NCBI GenBank assembly: GCA_005784505.1
Contig: VCAZ01000020.1
Span: 3,473,868-3,537,867, forward strand
Reading direction: 5' to 3'
Source: Bagarius yarrelli
Taxonomy: Eukaryota > Chordata > Actinopteri > Siluriformes > Sisoridae
Length of the DNA: 64,000 nt
Shown here: positions 27,401 to 37,308 of the stretch, piece after piece
Numbering within the stretch: the stretch's first letter is position 1
Layout: every line of letters starts with the position of its first letter
Program-made: the position numbers and the translations under genes
Notes under the pieces: generated by a model
Seen by the model: the letters and a program-made list of their open reading frames with translations, nothing else
Database searches by the model: none
What the model was told of the DNA's origin: nothing

Positions 27401-30400
27401 TCGTATATTATATAGAGTTGACACAGCAATACATTCGAACAGTGGTTCCCAAACTAGGGGGCACGACCCCTGGGGAAAATTTTAAGAAAGAAGAAGAGAA
27501 AAACTGGCGAAATCCGCTGCAGGCTTTTAATGATTCTACTTTAAAAGTGATGTGTTCTTTATTTGTGTTCATTTGTATTAATTACCATTAATAAAATACA
27601 ATATTTCAAATAAATCCTTCTAAAAGTTTTATTACGTCAGTACAGAATTTTTTTATTTAGCAAAATGGCAGTAAACAATTGGGAACCGTTGAATTCATAT
27701 GGTAGCTCATTTAAAAACTTGTGGTGTATGTGTATGTGTGTGTGTGTGTGTGTTATTCAGGATCCCTCCAGGAACCACAAGTCATACAGGGACCTGTTAG
27801 CCAGTCTGAGGGCTCCGCTCATCCCTTTCACCCCGCTATTGCTTAAAGGTTAGACTCTGCAGCCTACATCCACATAACTTACATCTGCACACATGCCATG
27901 CCTCATAAACACTGCTGCACATGGTGCGCACCACTAAAACACATATCTCTACACATTATCCGGAAACAGCTGTTGACCAGATGTGCTTTTATAAAGCATT
28001 GTCCTGCTGAGGCGGTTCTGCCACTGACTGATTAAAAAGCAACCCAAGCACCCAGCTAGGCTAATTAACACCTCTTCTTTCTCCATGCACTGTGCTAGCC
28101 AAACCTCTGAGTACAAAGTCTGACTCTATGCTCACACACCTTTGTCCTTACAATGTCTACACATACACACACTCCCAAATATACAATCTCAATGGTTTTT
28201 TACACACGCTGTTAAATTTCAGACTGGTGTAAAACAGAAGAATCAGCAGTTATGCATACAGAAACGTTTGCAGAACCCTTTCTGCTTGCTCCTCTGCTGG
28301 CGTATTCCGACTGCTGAACGCCATTTTACTCGTGTCACCTCCCCTTTAGCTCCTTCTGACTCTTTTCCAGATCTCTGTCAGGTCGGCTTTACCATCAAAC
28401 TCTGAAGAGCTCCCCACTGTCAGAAGCGCCGCAGACATAATACTAGTTTAAAACATTCTTGCGTCTGTTATTAGTCTGGGCACTACATATTCTTTAACTA
28501 TATTATTGTAACTTTCAAGGACTATTTGAAGTCTAGCTTTTGATAAGGGTAAAAAATAAAATGTTATGTCTGAATTTTTTTGTCTTATCACTCCTGAAAC
28601 CTGAGATTTTATTCACATAATGTCCATGTTTAGACTTTTTGTCATTTACACTTAAGCTGTAATTTTTTTGTTCGATACACACACTTCTTTGTAGAGTTTC
28701 TTAGTGAAACTAAACATTATTAATGTTTGGTTCTTCCAAAACTGATCTCAAATATAATCTCATTTGTTGTGCACAAATGATCGATTCTGATTTTTGTCCT
28801 GAAATTGTTTTCTTCCTTTTTTTAATTATCCTTAAATTTGACTTTTTACTAAATTCCTGCCAGTGTGCCATGATGTGATATTATTTCTATCTCTATGTAT
28901 ATGTGAGCAGCTGTGTTCACAGTCTGGGGTAGGCATGCCCTTAATTTAGACATGGTAATAACATAGAAAATGTAATATTTAATGTATCTAAGCTACAGAC
29001 TTCCACTATTTACACACCCATTTCAAAATAAATACCAGGTAAATGCCTTTTTTTGGATTTGGGGGGAAACACAGGAAACTAATACAGTCAGTTAAAAAAT
29101 GAACACATAAATATCTTTTATTTTGTCACCTATAATCTACAGCACAGTAAAGTTTGTTTCTTCGCATATCCCATCTTAGAAGGTTGGGGTTAAGGACCCA
29201 ACAGTGGCTGACTGGCGGTGCTGGGGCTTGAACCTAGGTCTTTCTGGTCTTTGAATCAACAACTTAGCACCTTAACCATTTGTGTATTGCATATTGCATA
29301 TTTCTGCCAGGAGAGGCTAAAATGCCTCTCCACAGACCTTATAAAGTAAGGCTTGGTTCTCACAGAGTCACTAAACGTTAACAAAATTTAAAGCACATCA
29401 AAAAAACTGTTGTGGAAAGTAGTTGTTTAATCTCAGTCATTTTCCACCTTAGTTTCTAGCGCTGCATATTGTGGTGCAAAGCCGAACTGATCAAACAATG
29501 TTTTGGCACATTCAGCAGACACCAACATCATCTTTTTTTTTTTTTTTAATCCAGCTAAGCAGTTGGGGGTTAATGGCCTTGCTTAGAAGCCCTGCAGTGG
29601 TAGCTTGGTGGTGCTGGGAAACTGATCCCACCATCTGCCGATCAGCAGTCCAACACCTTAACCACTGAGCTACCACTTCCACTACAGCAAATTACCATAT
29701 TATATGCGTTTTTATTATTACCAGCAATATGTTTAACTATATAGAGTCTCACTGTACTGTTCATCATTTAGTTCCTTTAGTTGATAAATTATTAGTGGCT
29801 GTTCCAGATACTTTGTTCCTTTGGGAACTTGCTGTGGTTATGTTTGTGCCCTGGTGTTACATTTTTAATGCCTGTTTGCCAACTGCAGACCGGTGAAGCC
29901 ATGCAAGTTGACAAGCCCTTCTATCTGTCACCCTTTTACTCCCTGTCACAAATCACCTTTAGATTTTTCGTTCACAGTGGTATGCATTGATTTGTCTCAA
30001 CCTGTTCATCTGGTTTACATTCTTTTTTTCGTTATGGATAAAAACTTAACAGTCGGCTGATCATAGCAATTGTCCTTACAGCATTTACACATTTACACTG
30101 TGCATCTTAATTAATGTATGGGGTTTGTCTTATGTGTAGGCTTTGTAGGAGATACATACATAATAGACATTGCCTGTCTAAGCAAGTGGTGATCTGCTGT
30201 TATTTCGTCATGGATTTACTGTTGTCCATTTGTCTTTTTCTTTTCTTCTGTAGATCTGACTTTTCTTCATGAGAGCTGTAAGACTTTCCATGGGGAATTG
30301 GTTAATTTCGAGAAGATGGTAAGTGACAATGCATGTACCCACAATGATCTGTAGTGAAATTTCAAGGTGTCTTATTTTTCTTCTTCTTTTTTTTTTTTTT

Positions 30401-33400
30401 TTTTAGCATAAAGTTGCAGAAATGGTGAGAAGCATCAGGCGGTACAGGAGTACTCAGCTGGGTAGGTCATCTAGCACTGTCTCTCTCTCTCTTGCTCTCT
30501 CTTTTCCTGTCATTCCCTTTGTTGTCAAAAATGATCAATGGAAAAATACAGAACACAGCTCCACCTCCATGTGCACATGCTCGGACACACACCTGTCTGC
30601 GTAAATTAATTTTGGAAGCGCTCTGCTCCACCCTACCACATCCCATCTATATAGAACTGAACAGCCCTGAGGGCCTGCAATACAGACTGCAGCACTCCAA
30701 AGCAGACAAACACACACACACACACACACACACATCTGCCATAATAGAATCAGTTACTTCTGGTGTGTGCGTGTTATTGCAGCGCCTGGTGTGAGTGTGT
30801 GTCTGTGTGTGATATTCTAATCTGAAAACAATTTAGAGTTTATTGTCTGGCACTACTGTAAGGTTTTTGCAGGCAGCCCCTCCTTAATAAGCCTAAAGGC
30901 ATCAGTTTGTGTTCTCGCCCATGTATTTTCATTTAAAATCCAACCAGTGAGACAAACAATAGCTGAAACACCATGGCAACCGTAACATCACCTCAGGCAG
31001 TAATGACGAACCTCATCACGTGCCGCAAAAGCACAGCGTATTTCAGTCTAATGTGCCTAAATCACACTGTGTACCTCCACACCCAGAATGTCCTTTTCAT
31101 CAGCAAAACATGTCGAACTGTTCACAAATTCCAGAAACACAAGTAAAAGTACAAATTATGTACTTTCTTGGTCGTTCTAGTGTTTTTTTTTTTAAATTCT
31201 GCCCCCATTTTACCACAAAGCTCTTAAAGTCTGGATTTTCATTTTTCAGAAGGTCCTGATGAAATTTTGTAAATGCTCTGATTATTGGACCCTGCCACAC
31301 CAATCATATAAATCATCCACTCGTCTTTTTTTGTTATCCTTCCTATAGAAACAATTCACATTGATGGAATAAGACACCAGTGTCAGTACTTTGTGAAGCT
31401 GTTTTTGGAAAAGTTGTCAAATATATGAGAGGCAAATATTAGAGAGCACTGATAAATAAACGCTTTAGAGACAATAATTTAATTAAAGAGAAAACCATCT
31501 GTATGTTCCTGCATTTATAACCTATATAAACACAATATACACAGGATGTATCGCTATCGACACAATTGCTCTTAAACTGCAGGCAAAACTGTAGCGATGC
31601 CTTGAAAACATGTGACATTATTTTTTACTTACACATACTTACATTTAATAATTCTAAAGATTACTACAAAATACGTTGTAATTGACAGAATTTTAGAAAA
31701 GCATATTTTACCCTTATTTATCGCAGTACTGATCTCATTGACATATTTACTCATTTTAAATGACATCACTGAGAACTTTAGAAAAATAGAAAAATCTTTT
31801 TGAGTAAATACAGCATTTTAATAAACAGCACAGTTGAAGCCTCGCAGTTGATCCCTTGTTCTTAATGAAGGATGTTAGCTCATTTTCCCTAAATCCCCTA
31901 ATCCATTGATTGAATAATCCAACTCATTCAGCGTTTGGAGTTTATCTTCTGCAGCGTTCTACATGCCACAGAAGGTTAATCAAAGACATACACTGAAATG
32001 TTTACCGATCATATTTAAGAATCTGCAAAATCCAAATCATTAATATCATTATATTATTTGTGTTGTAACTTTAACCACTGGGGGAAAATGTGGAAACGAA
32101 TACGGTGGACAACTACAACTACACATTTTTTAATAGGTTTGTTAGCCGATAGCTACCATTTGGCAAAATAACACAGGCTACGGAAAGTGTCACTGATGGA
32201 TAAAATAATACTCCGCACAAGTCTTTTTGGTTGCGTTTGTTTTTGATGCGTTTTGACTGTCGTACAGTCTGTGACATTAGGACAACTGAGATCCTGACAG
32301 CGTCTGACAAGCAACAATTACAACAAGACTATTAAAAAATCACGTAATCTCGATTTAAGATATTAAAAACATCTATTTTTCTCCAAAGTACTTATTAAGT
32401 ATTAATATCAATCTCCTTTTGGGAATATGGAAACTTTGTAAAAGCTGAAATGCTACTTTTATTCGGACCTTAATCTCTGACTGAAGCGTGTTCTCCCGGC
32501 TTAATCACTGGAGTGCTTTTCCCACTCTATCCCCTTGAGTGGATTACGTTTATTGGCTTGCGTTAAAGAAATTGTGGCGGATTTAACCAGACAGTTGTTC
32601 ATTCTACTAATACCTTTCAGTCCAGTCTTATGTATAATTCTGCTTCTGGCAGGTTATTTCCTCATATCAGTTATGGCGCTGCTTCTCATAAATAAATATT
32701 GATGCAATGACCTGTCTCTCGAGTGTCGGGAGTAGGAGTGATTAAATTCTTTACAGAAAAATGTGTGACTTAAAATGGCACAGGGTTTAAAACCTTTGCA
32801 CCCGTATATGATGATAAAGCAGACACTAAAGATAAAAACATGATATGTACAAAAATCTCTTTTTATGTTTGTTTTAAAAAGCAAACCAAATAATTAAACT
32901 GCTTCATTGTTATCACTTAATTCGATTTCGTGAACTTTTTTTTTAATACTTTTAACTTGATTGGGGCAGCACGGTGGCTTAGTGGTTAGCGCTGTTGCCT
33001 CACAAAGAAGGCATGTTCTGTGTGGAGTGTGCCCTGTGCTGGTGTGGGTTTATTCTGGGTACCCCGGTTTCCTTCCACAGTCCAAAAAACACACGTATTT
33101 CCAAAACATGTATATTAGGTTGATTGGTGATTCTAAATTGCCCATAGGAAGGAGTGTGAATGTAGCCCCCTCAATAGACTGGCAACCTGTCCAGGGTGTA
33201 CCCTTCCTGCCTTTCACTCTTTCAGAAACAGCTGGGATAGACTCCATGATCACAAATTTAGGGAATAAGCAGGTTTAAAAAATGAATTAATAGCTTTTTA
33301 TTGGTTATAAAAATAATAATTGACCATAACCATCCAAATATGCAGTCAAATAACAAACAAATAGTCAAATATTACACTTTTAATCAAATCCGGAACAAAT

Positions 33401-34608
33401 CTGAGACTGTACCAGGGCAGTAAGATCAGTACTGTGCATGCTGACATAACTCTAATTACACTTTCAGCACACTTTGAGATTATTAACGCTGAGAGGTCAA
33501 AGGGCATCGCTTACTGTAGTCCAAATTTTTCCATCATGGCCGCTGGCATTTTAGACAAGCTGCAGCAAATCGAAGTTCCGGGTCAATTTTAATAGATTTG
33601 AACTTTGGTGAGCGTGAGTCGGATGGAGGCGTTAATAGAGCTGTAATCATGTGTAATGTGCACTTGCTGTTAGTAAACAAAGAAGAGGAAGAATTAAAAA
33701 TAAAGCCTTAAAATATATACTTTTTGGGTTGCTGAATTGGGTTAAAATAAGTTTATTGTTCATTCTACTAATACCTCGCTGCGCTAATTTGTAGCTATTC
33801 ATAGCACTTTCTCCTCTCAGGCAAAACACTATTCCCTCGTTCTCCTACTCGCTTCCACTGTCTTAGCAAGAGATTCTGATCCTGCAGTCAAATGGACCTG
33901 AGTGTTTGCACGTGATGCTAATTGTATATCAACGTGGCCACCTGGTGGTGTAATTAAGTATTTTGGGACGGTTGCAGAATCCAGATGAAAGTTTTACCAG
34001 AGCTGTAATCTTGAACTGTCTCTCTCATCAGTGTTTTAAAGCTCAGGCTCTCCTGAAGTGTTTGTAAAGTCACATTGTGTATGATTCTGTTGATTTAGAA
34101 TCATACACAAGAATCATAACTTTAGATTTTAGATTTAGATTCAGAACAATAATCACAGAACCCCGTGTGCACTTCATAGTGCAGGACAAAAAAGCTTTAA
34201 TTGAAATCATGGTAGACATTATTTTTTTAACATACACTCACAAAGCTTATTATTATTACAATATATTAAATTATATTAATATTATATCACAACTTTATAT
34301 GAAATAGGTTTTACAAGGTTTTGGAAACATTCCTGTGACATTCTAGTTCCTGTTGATATCAAAAATCACACAATTTCTGCAGGTAAACTTTTATTTCCTG
34401 TTTTAAATTACCAGATCTAAAGAACACTGAACTCATTATCATGTTTATGAAACCCGGTTAAAGACGAGTTCTGCTTTGTGTCTTGGTGCATTATGTTGAA
34501 AGTAGTCAGTAGTATATAGTAGTGTGGCAACAGAAATTCTCTGATAGGCTGGGGCATTTAAGTGAAAATTAATAGTATTAACCCTCATAGTTGTTTTTCT
34601 GATTGTCC

Positions 34609-34661
<53 letters not shown>

Positions 34662-35602
34662 TAATGGAGTTATAATAATATAATATAATAATATAATATA
34701 ATGGAGTTATAATGGAGTATATATATATATCTGAGTTACACTCTATTAATTTTCAGCAATTTCATAAAAACAAACAAACCCATAATTATAATATGGAAAA
34801 TTTCAAAACAGGTCACATTGGAGTCGAAGAGCAGGGGCTAAACTGGTTAGGGCTCTGGTTAGCACCACTAAATTTTTTCAGTTTGGCTCCTGAGCAAGGC
34901 CTTTAATCCCCCACCTGGTGGTGTAATTAAGTATCATATCTTACCCTGCGCTCTGACCTATAATCTGAAATATGTGGAAGGGAAGAGTGTTTCATGTGCA
35001 CTAATGCGTATGGATTTTTGCTTCTTTTAATAATGCTGTAGTTCAGTGCACTGCTATTACATCATAACCAACTCTGGTTAGGTCATAACATCCTTATAAG
35101 TGATTTTCATATTTCTTCTTCTAAAACATACGCCTAAATTTTGAATGACTGTCATGTTAAAAAGTGAAAGCATTATGATGACACATCAACTTGATTGCAC
35201 AGTTGGCACACAGTCTGTGTTAAAGCTGCCGCCTGTTAAGTTACATTAGCAACATTAATTTGAAATCATTTAATTAATGTAAAGTATGTGCTGTATTAAG
35301 TGATCAGGAATATAAGAACATAACAATGAGCATAAAGTTTCAGCCTTATTAATATTCAGATATTCTCGACTACTAAATGATGTAAGCATTTCAAATTCAA
35401 ACTCATTATTTAATAGAGACGTGTCAGTTTAGTCTAAATGCCTGTGTCTGTTCTCTCTCTCTGTGTCTCCCTTACAGTGATGGACGCCGAACCGTCTCCT
35501 TCGCACCTCCAGACCAAGGCATATGTGCGTCAGTTGCAGGTCATCGACAATCAGAACCTGCTGTTCGAAATGTCCTGTAAGCTCGAGCCCAAAGATATGT
35601 AA
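18385..35602 (+). CDS. rapgefl1: RAPGEFL1, Rap guanine nucleotide exchange factor-like 1 (C-terminal ~494 aa, 14 exons)
   Basis: Exons: 18385-18463, 20735-20885, 21165-21262, 22728-22840, 23362-23529, 23915-24012, 24983-25105, 25213-25391, 25596-25686, 26131-26181, 27761-27848, 30254-30318, 30407-30461, 35478-35602. Every junction keeps frame, and the only stop is TAA at 35600-35602. The order of regions is a REM/RasGEF-N-like helical part (exons 1-4, with ILLDDFMLTH), a Ras-association-like ubiquitin fold (exons 5-6, with PDHSYVTIRSRLS), then the CDC25-homology RasGEF region (exons 7-14, with LLQRCSEVQHWVATEI, KFIKIAAL and DPSRNHKSYRDL). The segments PLFRHFRRIDACLQ and AFRGSDE, and the end YVRQLQVIDNQNLLFEMS, fit RAPGEFL1 better than RAPGEF5 or RAPGEF3/4 as I remember those proteins. 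The family stimulates GDP/GTP exchange on Rap-type GTPases; activity of the L1 member is less certain. Human RAPGEFL1 is about 660 aa, so the N-terminal part is missing from view. The first visible exon begins in mid-codon, so at least one exon lies further 5'. Confidence 0.93.
18464..20734 (+). other. rapgefl1: Probable U12-type (minor spliceosome) intron of RAPGEFL1
   Basis: The 5' site reads GTATCCTT directly after the coding bases CA. Just before the downstream exon, TCCTTAAC at 20716-20723 matches the U12 branch-site consensus TTCCTTRAC. The intron ends CTCAG, 12 nt after the expected branch adenosine at 20722. With these sites the codon CA|A joins in frame to FGAEPKQGEG. Alternative upstream AGs either run into an in-frame TAA at 20694 or lack this branch-site spacing. 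There is no other gene in the 2.3-kb intron; the open frame at 18887-19138 resembles nothing I know. Confidence 0.85.
20735..20885 (+). CDS. rapgefl1: RAPGEFL1 visible exon 2
   Basis: It completes the codon CA|A and then encodes 50 residues including GAERKQAVLSVAFRYLDTY and RELLQEE. This corresponds to the RKQACLAMLLHFLDTY segment of human RAPGEFL1 as I remember it. It ends AAG before GTACAG, in phase 0. Confidence 0.88.
20940..21025 (+). promoter_or_regulatory. Intronic element A with X-box-like motif
   Basis: A segment in the intron after visible exon 2 that is similar to 25880-25985 in the same gene. It contains GTAGCCATGGTAACC at 20981-20995, close to the RFX X-box pattern. A regulatory role is inferred from the motif alone. 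Confidence 0.35.
21165..21262 (+). CDS. rapgefl1: RAPGEFL1 visible exon 3
   Basis: After a pyrimidine tract and ATAG it encodes DLYLCAVQELSRFPELVEDV and a further 12 residues. It ends with two bases of a proline codon before GTGAGT. DLYL matches the same position in human RAPGEFL1, while the rest of this linker is diverged. Confidence 0.88.
21263..22727 (+). other. rapgefl1: RAPGEFL1 intron between visible exons 3 and 4
   Basis: The 1.5-kb intron has a GTGAGT donor and a TTTTTAG acceptor. It holds a CA microsatellite at 21662-21684; the rest is AT-rich. I see no coding or transposon signal. Confidence 0.85.
22728..22840 (+). CDS. rapgefl1: RAPGEFL1 visible exon 4
   Basis: It encodes AEEDKESRKKQVRPLFRHF then RRIDACLQPREAFRGSDE, the best-conserved marker of RAPGEFL1 in this chain. 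It ends with one base of a split isoleucine codon before GTAAGT. Confidence 0.95.
22841..23361 (+). other. rapgefl1: RAPGEFL1 intron between visible exons 4 and 5
   Basis: A 521-bp intron, GTAAGT to TTTTGCAG. I see nothing else in it. Confidence 0.85.
23362..23529 (+). CDS. rapgefl1: RAPGEFL1 visible exon 5 (start of Ras-association-like domain)
   Basis: It encodes FCRVYTPDHSYVTIRSRLSC, then RVGEILALVREKLQYSEE and NLILVAVTSSG. This has the beta-beta-alpha pattern of the RA/ubiquitin fold found between the REM and GEF regions of Rap GEFs. It ends in a split glutamate codon before GTAAGT. Confidence 0.95.
23530..23914 (+). other. rapgefl1: RAPGEFL1 intron between visible exons 5 and 6
   Basis: A 385-bp intron ending in a long T tract and CCCAG. 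I see nothing else in it. Confidence 0.85.
23915..24012 (+). CDS. rapgefl1: RAPGEFL1 visible exon 6 (end of Ras-association-like domain)
   Basis: It encodes EKAVFRPSDEAVFTTLGVNT, then HLFACEPSELESL. This corresponds to the human segment around VFTALGINSHLFAC. It ends in phase 0 at GTGAGA. Confidence 0.94.
24262..24745 (-). mobile_element. DNA-transposon remnant split by a SINE
   Basis: 24262-24424 and 24631-24745 together read as one element: CTCCACACTTCTGGAGATAC, ACACTAATGTTGGGTGAGGA, then GTGTTCATTAAGGTCAAGTC and GATTGTGTGCAGGATG. It belongs to the family at 3122-3508 in the opposite orientation. A SINE at 24433-24622 interrupts it. Confidence 0.75.
24433..24622 (-). mobile_element. tRNA-derived SINE with 8-bp target duplication
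   Basis: On the plus strand it starts TTACATTTACATTGAAGCAT and contains the SINE tail (GTCCTTATCCAGAGCGGCG) and head complement (CAACTGAGCGACCTCTTCC). TAGTTCAT occurs at 24425-24432 and again at 24623-24630, exactly flanking it. Confidence 0.9.
24983..25105 (+). CDS. rapgefl1: RAPGEFL1 visible exon 7 (start of CDC25-homology region)
   Basis: It encodes MPLPEEIHWSPGDSKLHDMS, then AEEVSNQLVVFDWELFSCVH E. The pattern of a residue run ending DWELF is where Ras/Rap GEF catalytic domains begin (LTxxDWELF-like). The methionine is internal, not a start. The exon ends at GAG before GTCAGA. Confidence 0.94.
25213..25391 (+). CDS. rapgefl1: RAPGEFL1 visible exon 8 (GEF domain)
   Basis: It encodes VEFVCYVFHGEEARWRPLNL, then LLQRCSEVQHWVATEI-type sequence, LPKRVQLLRKFIKIAAL. 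The RCSEVQHWVATEIL and KRVQLLRKFIKIA blocks are the classical structurally conserved regions of the CDC25-homology domain. It ends in a split leucine codon before GTGAGT. Confidence 0.96.
25596..25686 (+). CDS. rapgefl1: RAPGEFL1 visible exon 9 (GEF domain)
   Basis: It encodes CKQQQDLLSFLAVVLGLDNP then AISRLRLTWE. The pattern N..S..A...GL....ISRL..TW is conserved among Ras-family GEFs. It ends in phase 0 at GTTAGC. Confidence 0.95.
25880..25985 (+). promoter_or_regulatory. Intronic element B with X-box-like motif
   Basis: Similar to element A at 20940-21025: both run CAGAGGTTT, AAGTGTTATT, then GTAGYCATGGYAACC and AACTGACT. The X-box-like motif is at 25951-25965. A regulatory role is inferred. 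Confidence 0.35.
26131..26181 (+). CDS. rapgefl1: RAPGEFL1 visible exon 10 (GEF domain)
   Basis: A 51-bp micro-exon encoding GLPGKFRKQFQQFESIA. It corresponds to the KLPGKFKNLFRKFENLT segment of the human protein. The acceptor is TTTGGCAG and the donor is GTGAGC. Confidence 0.93.
27440..27691. mobile_element. Probable hAT-type MITE
   Basis: It starts CAGTGGTTCCCAAACT and ends AATTGGGAACCGTTG, an imperfect terminal inverted repeat. It is 252 bp with no coding capacity. The 8-bp flanks do not match well, so the exact ends are uncertain. It sits in the intron just before visible exon 11. Confidence 0.65.
27761..27848 (+). CDS. rapgefl1: RAPGEFL1 visible exon 11 (GEF domain)
   Basis: It encodes DPSRNHKSYRDLLASLRAPL then IPFTPLLLK. 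The N.K.YR and P.IPF.PLLLKD motifs form the region next to the catalytic helical hairpin in this family. A GT repeat lies immediately 5' of the TTATTCAG acceptor, where it may stand in for the pyrimidine tract. Confidence 0.95.
29178..29285 (-). mobile_element. tRNA-derived SINE fragment
   Basis: On the plus strand: GGGTTAAGGACCCAACAGTG, GGTGCTGGGGCTTGAACCTA and CACCTTAACCATTTG. These are the complement of the SINE middle and head. Confidence 0.75.
29505..29682 (-). mobile_element. tRNA-derived SINE
   Basis: GCACATTCAGCAGACACC, then a T tract, GGGGGTTAATGGCCTTGC, GGTAGCTTGGTGGTGCTGGG and CCTTAACCACTGAGCTACCA. This is an almost full-length copy on the minus strand. Confidence 0.85.
30254..30318 (+). 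CDS. rapgefl1: RAPGEFL1 visible exon 12 (GEF domain)
   Basis: It completes the D of LLLKD and encodes LTFLHESCKTFHGELVNFEK M. This matches the D.TF.H.G..T...LVN.EK motif of Ras/Rap GEFs. The usual glycine after HE is S-C here. The donor is GTAAGT. Confidence 0.94.
30407..30461 (+). CDS. rapgefl1: RAPGEFL1 visible exon 13 (GEF domain)
   Basis: It follows a long T tract ending TTTTAG and encodes HKVAEMVRSIRRYRSTQL. It ends in a split valine codon before GTAGGT. Confidence 0.93.
32965..33283 (+). mobile_element. Full-length GCACGGTGG-type tRNA-SINE
   Basis: Its head is GGGGCAGCACGGTGGCTTAG and its body includes TTTCCTTCCACAGTCCAAAA, AGGTTGATTGGTGATTCTAA and GACTGGCAACCTGTCCAGGG. It ends with AGGGAATAAGCAGGTTTAAA. 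This is a widespread teleost SINE. Confidence 0.9.
34610..34735. repeat. TA dinucleotide run and ATAATGGAGTTATA repeats
   Basis: A TA run of about 45 bases, then short repeats of TATAATA, and ATAATGGAGTTATAAT-like words seen more than once, then a second TA run. Confidence 0.9.
34835..34910 (+). mobile_element. Degenerate tRNA-SINE fragment
   Basis: GGGCTAAACTGGTTAGGGCT and GGCTCCTGAGCAAGGCCTTTAA resemble the SINE head and middle but are much diverged. Confidence 0.5.
35478..35602 (+). CDS. rapgefl1: RAPGEFL1 last coding exon
   Basis: After CCCTTACAG it encodes 40 residues including HLQTKAYVRQLQVIDNQNLL and FEMSCKLEP, and ends with TAA at 35600. The preceding intron (30462-35477) is the longest within the visible part of the gene. 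Confidence 0.96.
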
Positions 35603-37170
35603 CAGGGCTTATCATTCCCTCATCCTGCCAGTCGGACCCTTTCCTCATCATGACAAACCTTTCTGCTTCTTCATCACAGCTGGACTGCTGGAAGAGTAGT
35701 GAAAATCGGTCTGAATTTACAGCAGGAACCCCTTCCTGTCGGGCCTGGACTTTGAGACAGAGTTTAATGTAATACAGCAGGCTTATTCACACATTTGCAA
35801 CATTTCAGTGTTTTTTTTCTTCACTCAGTAAACACCTACGATAAGTTTCTTAAGTTTTCTCCGATTTTATTCTGGTATATTCCGTCGTTAATTTGCTGAT
35901 TGTCAGTGGAACTCAAACGAATGTCTGGACTCACATGAGACAATCTAACCACATGGACTTTAATATGTGTCTCTTCTTTTTTCCTCTTTATGTAAGCCAA
36001 CAAAGGCACTTGGCACTTACACTAACCCCGCAGCACTCAGCTGGGTTTTAAACCCACGTACACACACACACACACACATACATACCAGTCTCAGCTTCTT
36101 CATGCAGCCTGAACAGTGAAGTCCTCAGAGTATTTAATGCAGACGTGACGTCTACGAGGGTAAAATCGACACAGTACAGTCTGATAGTTCAGGGATAATG
36201 TCTAAACCTCATCTCCAAATAAAGTACGCTGAGGCTTTTAGTCGTCTTGAGCGTGTCAGGAATCAGGCGCTCTTATTTATTAATCTACTGCGTAAAATTT
36301 TAGATGCAAGTTTTCAGTATTATTCTATGTAGGTATCTCTTTAATTTCCATCACACTCAGTTCTCTTATATTTACATACAAGTCACTAATTAACAACTGG
36401 ATAAACTGGATTAAGCTCCTACCTAATTCTTCTTTTGGACCGGTATGTGATAAACGCCATGGTCATTAATCTGCTCTCAACCACACTTAGCCAAATCCTA
36501 AACGGAGCCATCATAAGCTATAAAGCAAACCTGCTCTCAGACAGGGCCGCAGGGAAATCGTCGAATCGCTGCTGGCTGCTTTTTCTCGTCTCGGATGCCA
36601 CTCTCAGGATTTTCTTCCTGCTGAGCATCTTTTTGCAGAGGCCAGTCTGAAAGCCTCTATGTACATAAATCGATGTAAATAGCTAAATAAATATGAAGAC
36701 TCTATTTTATGTATGAGAAATAAGATGGATGTTGAAATGAGAATATTTGTTTTGTATATCTGATGAGTAAAAAAAAACAAAACATACTTGTACATTTTAA
36801 AAACAGATTGAGAGTCTAATGTCCCTGAAAGATCTGTACAGCCTTTTCTTCTTCAGGATTTCGTTGCATTGCCGTTTTGATTCGGTTCCTAGCTGTAGTA
36901 CATGATGTGTATATATATATATATATATTCTAGGTTTGTTAAATATCTTTGGTTGTACATTTTGTTGGTTTGTTTTCGATTTTGTTTTATTTTACTGGAA
37001 TTGTACAGCATGTGTTCACTTTAGTTGGATTTTTTTTAATAGTTTTTCTTGTTTGTTTTTTTTTTTTTAACTTTGTTTATTACTTTTTAAGCGGGTAATT
37101 TACAATCTCTGGGTGTTTTTTTTTTTTTTTTTTTTTTTTTTTGGTTTTTGTACAGGAGTCCGTGTTTACA

Positions 37171-37202
<32 letters not shown>

Positions 37203-37308
37203 TTTCTGAAACTCAGTGTCCATCCAGGCAAGAGGAAGGCGGGTCAGGAGGAGGCGCTGCTCCGCCTTCATAGCCCCCCTCAAAATATTCCAACAAATCT
37301 TAAATAAA
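35603..37308 (+). other. rapgefl1: Probable 3' UTR of RAPGEFL1
   Basis: This non-coding sequence follows the stop codon. Polyadenylation signals AATAAA occur at 36218-36223, 36686-36691 and 37303-37308, so the 3' end could lie near 36.24 or 37.33 kb. It contains a TA repeat near 36909-36929, a 27-base T run (37116-37142) and a 28-base C run (37174-37201). I cannot tell which polyadenylation site is used. Confidence 0.6.
37174..37201. repeat. Poly-C tract (28 bases) beside a 27-base poly-T tract
   Basis: An uninterrupted run of 28 C begins 31 bases after an uninterrupted run of 27 T (37116-37142). Confidence 0.97.

Larger units (their letters stand above)
27849..30253 (+). other. rapgefl1: RAPGEFL1 intron between visible exons 11 and 12
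   Basis: A 2.4-kb intron holding two SINE copies near 29178-29285 and 29505-29682. I see no coding signal. Confidence 0.85.
30462..35477 (+). other. rapgefl1: Last RAPGEFL1 intron (5.0 kb)
   Basis: It holds a CA repeat (30712-30734), a SINE (32965-33283), a degenerate SINE piece (34835-34910), a TA-rich tract (34610-34735) and two pairs of long exact direct repeats. I see no coding exon. Confidence 0.85.

Noticed and set aside
37080..37283. Frames with poly-F, poly-P, poly-K and poly-G
   Set aside because: Translations of the T and C homopolymers in the 3' UTR.
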